Shown here piece after piece: positions 61,337 to 64,000 of a DNA stretch of 64,000 nt. The stretch comes from DATGJX01 sp036826275 (lineage in GTDB: Bacteria > Vulcanimicrobiota > Vulcanimicrobiia > Vulcanimicrobiales > Vulcanimicrobiaceae). The position numbers were made by a program, and so were the translations under genes. The stretch's first letter is position 1. The number at the start of each line of letters is the position of its first letter. The notes below the pieces were generated by a model, which was not told the DNA's origin, ran no database searches, and saw only the letters and a program-made list of their open reading frames with translations. The DNA is taken from the NCBI GenBank assembly GCA_036826275.1, contig DAISWS010000001.1, positions 1 through 64,000 on the forward strand, written 5' to 3'.

Positions 61337-61502
61337 CAAAAATTCTTTCCCTTGAGAGTTCGATCGCTCCAACGCTGGTGGCGTCAGGACTGGAACGCGC
61401 CGCACGAGCGCCGTGTTTCGATTCGGCCCCTTCTGCTACGCAGATCGTTTCGCATCAGCAACCCGGTCGCGCAGTTCGAGGCCTCCAGCGGAGTCCCTTG
61501 TC

Positions 61503-64000
61503 TCAAAAGAGCTTCTGAAAGAGGAAGGTGAAGCCGCTGGTGCCTTGGATCGCCTGCCCGGCGGTGGCGCGCGGATTGGTCGAGAGCACTTGTCCGGGGC
61601 TCAGAAACAGCGGCGTGGGCCCTTGCTGGACGAACAGCGTGAACTGCGCGGAGGTGAAGGCGTTCGGCTGGTACGCGAATCCGTACGTCTCGCGGATGGG
61701 GACGCCGAACGTCGTTCCGTACACCGCATAGAAATCGGGGGCCAGCGGACGGCGCAGACTGATGCCGACGTTGCCGCCGTAATCGACCGTGAGATTCACG
61801 TCCGACAGTCCGAGCGTGCTGCCGAGCGCGGTTTCCAGCGGCGCGAGCAGGCCGGTTGCGAACTGCGCGTTGAGGATGTTGAAGGCTTCCTGACTGATCG
61901 TCACCGTGCCATTCTCCCGGCGCTCGAAGATGTTCGGGAGAATCGCCCCGCTGCCCGGAGCCGGAGCTCCCGCGAGCTGCCCGGCCGGCAGAATGACGCC
62001 GGTGTCCGTGAACTGGATCGGCCCAACCAGCGCGTTGAGCGGCAGCAGTAGCGCCAGCAGCTGCTCCTGGCTGTAGCCGCCCGGGCTCGAGCTCAGCTCG
62101 GTCTTCACGTTCGGAACCGTGCCGGTCACCGTGGCGGTGATCTGCGTGCTTCCCGTTGGATTGCGCTGCGGGTTGGGGTCGGGATTGGTCACGGTCGTCG
62201 TCGCGATCGCATAGATATCCGGAAGCGCCCCGTTCGCGGGGTTGAACGTCACGCGGCCTTCCTGCACCTTGAACGCACGATCGATGAGCGTGAGCGTCCC
62301 GCCCGCGGAATCGAACTGGCCGGCCATCACCGGGCGGGCGAGCGTGCCCGACAAGTGCGCCTTGCCTTGGCCCGAGATGTCCAAACCGTAGAAACCGACG
62401 CCGCCGCTGCGAACCCGCACGTTCTTGCCCGCCGTGATGCCGACGTCGAAGCCGAGATTGAACGGCGGACCGGCCGATGCGGCGGCGGGGCTACGGCTTC
62501 CGAGCGCGAGCAGCGAGTTAAAGGAGATCAGCGTGTTGCTCAGGTCGGCGGTACCTTTGAGCAGCGCGAGCTGACCGGGGGTCCGCTGCAGCGAGAGTTT
62601 GGCATCGAAGGTTCCCGACCCGAACTGCGGCATCGCGATCTGCGCGCCGCGCGCTTGCAGCGCGAGCGAATACCCAAGCGGGCCGCCATGCAGGCCGCCG
62701 CCGAAGTTGAGCGATCCGGCCGCCGTGACCGTGCCGGTGCCCAGCCGCGCCCGCACGCCGTTCAGGCTCNNNNNNNNNNNNNNNNNNNNNNNNNNNNNNN
62801 NNNNNNNNNNNNNNNNNNNNNNNNNNNNGCGTGCGTTCCTTCGAATATCAGCTGCCCGACGGTCTGCGTGATCGGAACGGTTTCGAGCGCGCTCACGTAG
62901 CTGACGCCGCTGAGCGCGACCTGTCCGAACATGCGCGGATTTCCGGCAGTCCCTGAAACGCCGAGGTGTCCGCTGAGCGTTCCGCCGAGTTTCGTGCCGT
63001 TGCCGAGCAGCGGTCCAAACCCGGCCAGATCGACGCCCACCGCCGACACGTCCATCGCAATGGGCGCGGATGCCGGCCCGAACGAGAACGGCTGCAGCTG
63101 CAGCGGCAGCGAGCCGGCGATCGTGGCGCGTCCGTGCGTAAACGAGATCTCGGCGTTGCGCACGACCAAGCTGCGCCAATGCAGCTGCACCTGCCCGACG
63201 AACGATGGAATCGTCAGGCCGTACGCGTCGATGTTCGTTGCATCGACGCCCGCCGAAATGCGCGGCGTCTTGTACGTGCCCGAAAGCGAGACCGTCGTTT
63301 CGATGTGACCGTGCACGTCGAAATGCTTTTTCGAAACTTGCGCGATCAGCCGCGGCAGATCGTCCGTTACCGCATGCAGCTCGAAGCTCAGCGGCGCCGT
63401 TGGAGAGATCCCGAAACTGCCGCTGCCGCTGGCCTGCAGCGCGGGCAACGCGAAATCCAAGCTCGTCACCAGGATGCGATCGTGCGGCGCGCTGCGCGCG
63501 GTGAGCCGCGCGTTTTCGATCGCGAGCGGTCCGATGGTTCCGTCATGAAGCGATGCGGTGCCGCCGATGGCCAAATGCGGAGCGGAGCCGCGAATCTGCG
63601 CGACCGCGTCCACGCGCCCGGTGACCGGCAACTGCGGGAAGCCCAGCGCCGGCAGCCAGGTCGTCAGATCGAAATTGCTGAGCTCGCCGGAAATGTCGTA
63701 CCGCGAATGCGTGATCAGTTGCGCGAGCTGCGCGGACGGTGCGAAGCCGATCGTTCCGGAGGCGCGCAGCCGTCCATGATCGCCTCCGACGTTCACGCTG
63801 CCTTGCGCGACGTTGCGCAGACTGGTCCAATGCGCCATCGTATCGCCGATCGGAAAGCGCCGGTAGCGCAGCCCTTTGACGTCGACGTCACCCGAGGTAT
63901 ACGTCAGCTGGTCGAAATGCGAGAACGAGAGACCGAGCGCGCCCGTCCCTGCGAGCGTATCTCCCGTGTCGAAATAATCGTTGAAGTCGCTGAGATCCGC
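61503..64000 (-). CDS. tamB: TamB-like translocation/assembly module protein (partial)
   Basis: The frame is open from the window edge down to 61503, interrupted by a 59-base gap (62770-62828). It has repeated beta-strand units typical of the AsmA/TamB taco-fold and a C-terminal TamB domain (GRVTFNPANGALPDIYAIATTTV, then SQEQLLALLLPL, and the terminal FLFQKLF with a Phe end). TamB spans the periplasm and helps move phospholipids to the outer membrane. It lies upstream of bamA, its known functional neighbour. The gap sides are in different frames, so its true length is unknown. Confidence 0.88.
62770..62828. other. Assembly gap (59 N) inside tamB
   Basis: An estimated-length gap. The flanking reading frames do not match across it, so the N count is not exact. 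Confidence 0.9.

Noticed and set aside
62762..63179. Apparent frameshift of tamB
   Set aside because: The frame change falls on the 59-N gap, whose length is not exact.

Overview
The window is GC-rich bacterial chromosome, gene-dense on both strands, with no rRNA, tRNA, CRISPR array or recognisable transposase. It encodes a full set of outer-membrane building functions (BamA, TamB, periplasmic OmpH/Skp-like chaperones, LpxA/B/C/D, FabZ, LptB, an LptF/G-type permease, an LptC-like lipoprotein), so the organism is a diderm. The run TamB-BamA-OmpH-LpxD-LpxC-FabZ-LpxA-LpxB-Lpt, a complete Min system and the GC-rich composition suggest an uncultivated Terrabacteria-type diderm, for example Candidatus Eremiobacterota/WPS-2. 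That placement is inference. Three N-gaps and one evident mis-join show this is a scaffolded draft or metagenome assembly.

Layout. 1-6375 (+): the end of ftsX, a PAS histidine kinase, a REC-GGDDF response regulator, an EnvC-like M23 peptidase and two S41 processing peptidases, a cell-division/peptidoglycan module with an embedded two-component system. 6405-9641 (+): a giant GAF-GGDEF-STAND ATPase-TPR protein. 9638-12382 (-): RNase E/G with a long basic tail. 12670-14596: a divergent pair, an Imm26-like/LRR protein and a small methyltransferase. 14593-15723 (-): RodA. 15821-18142 (+): two overlapping SPPY-type DNA methyltransferases and a frame-disrupted nuclease-like remnant. 18150-21172 (-): minC-minD-minD-minE. 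21376-24482 (+): secreted M48 metalloprotease and a DUF697-like protein. 24486-31522: RDD, SpoIIM, DUF58, MoxR, DUF4350, DUF4129 and a polytopic membrane protein. 31565-33116: MOSC protein, winged-helix regulator and membrane partner. 33151-35833 (-): recR, ybaB and dnaX. 35928-39278 (+): recQ and a secreted protein. 39275-42079 (-): YbjQ-like, XpaC-like and TelA proteins.

42088-64000 (-) is one nearly continuous co-directional run, read from right to left: tamB, bamA, three ompH-like genes, lpxD, lpxC, fabZ, lpxA, lpxB, a calcineurin-type phosphoesterase, an LpxB-related protein, an O-antigen-ligase-like protein, an lptC-like lipoprotein gene, lptB, lptF/G, a DUF3084 gene, a YqgF-like gene, a beta-barrel candidate, a TPR protein and a glycosyltransferase. 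Many neighbours are joined by GTGA or ATGA stop-start overlaps, so the run is probably translated as coupled units that make lipid A, move LPS and insert outer-membrane proteins.

Most distinctive points: the GGDEF-STAND fusion; a tandem minD pair; the outer-membrane cluster with a phosphoesterase where LpxH/LpxI activity would be expected; a three-copy structured intergenic repeat; a second dispersed repeat translated into the MinE tail; the decaying restriction-modification-like locus; and a chimeric contig end inside bamA carrying an RND-pump fragment.
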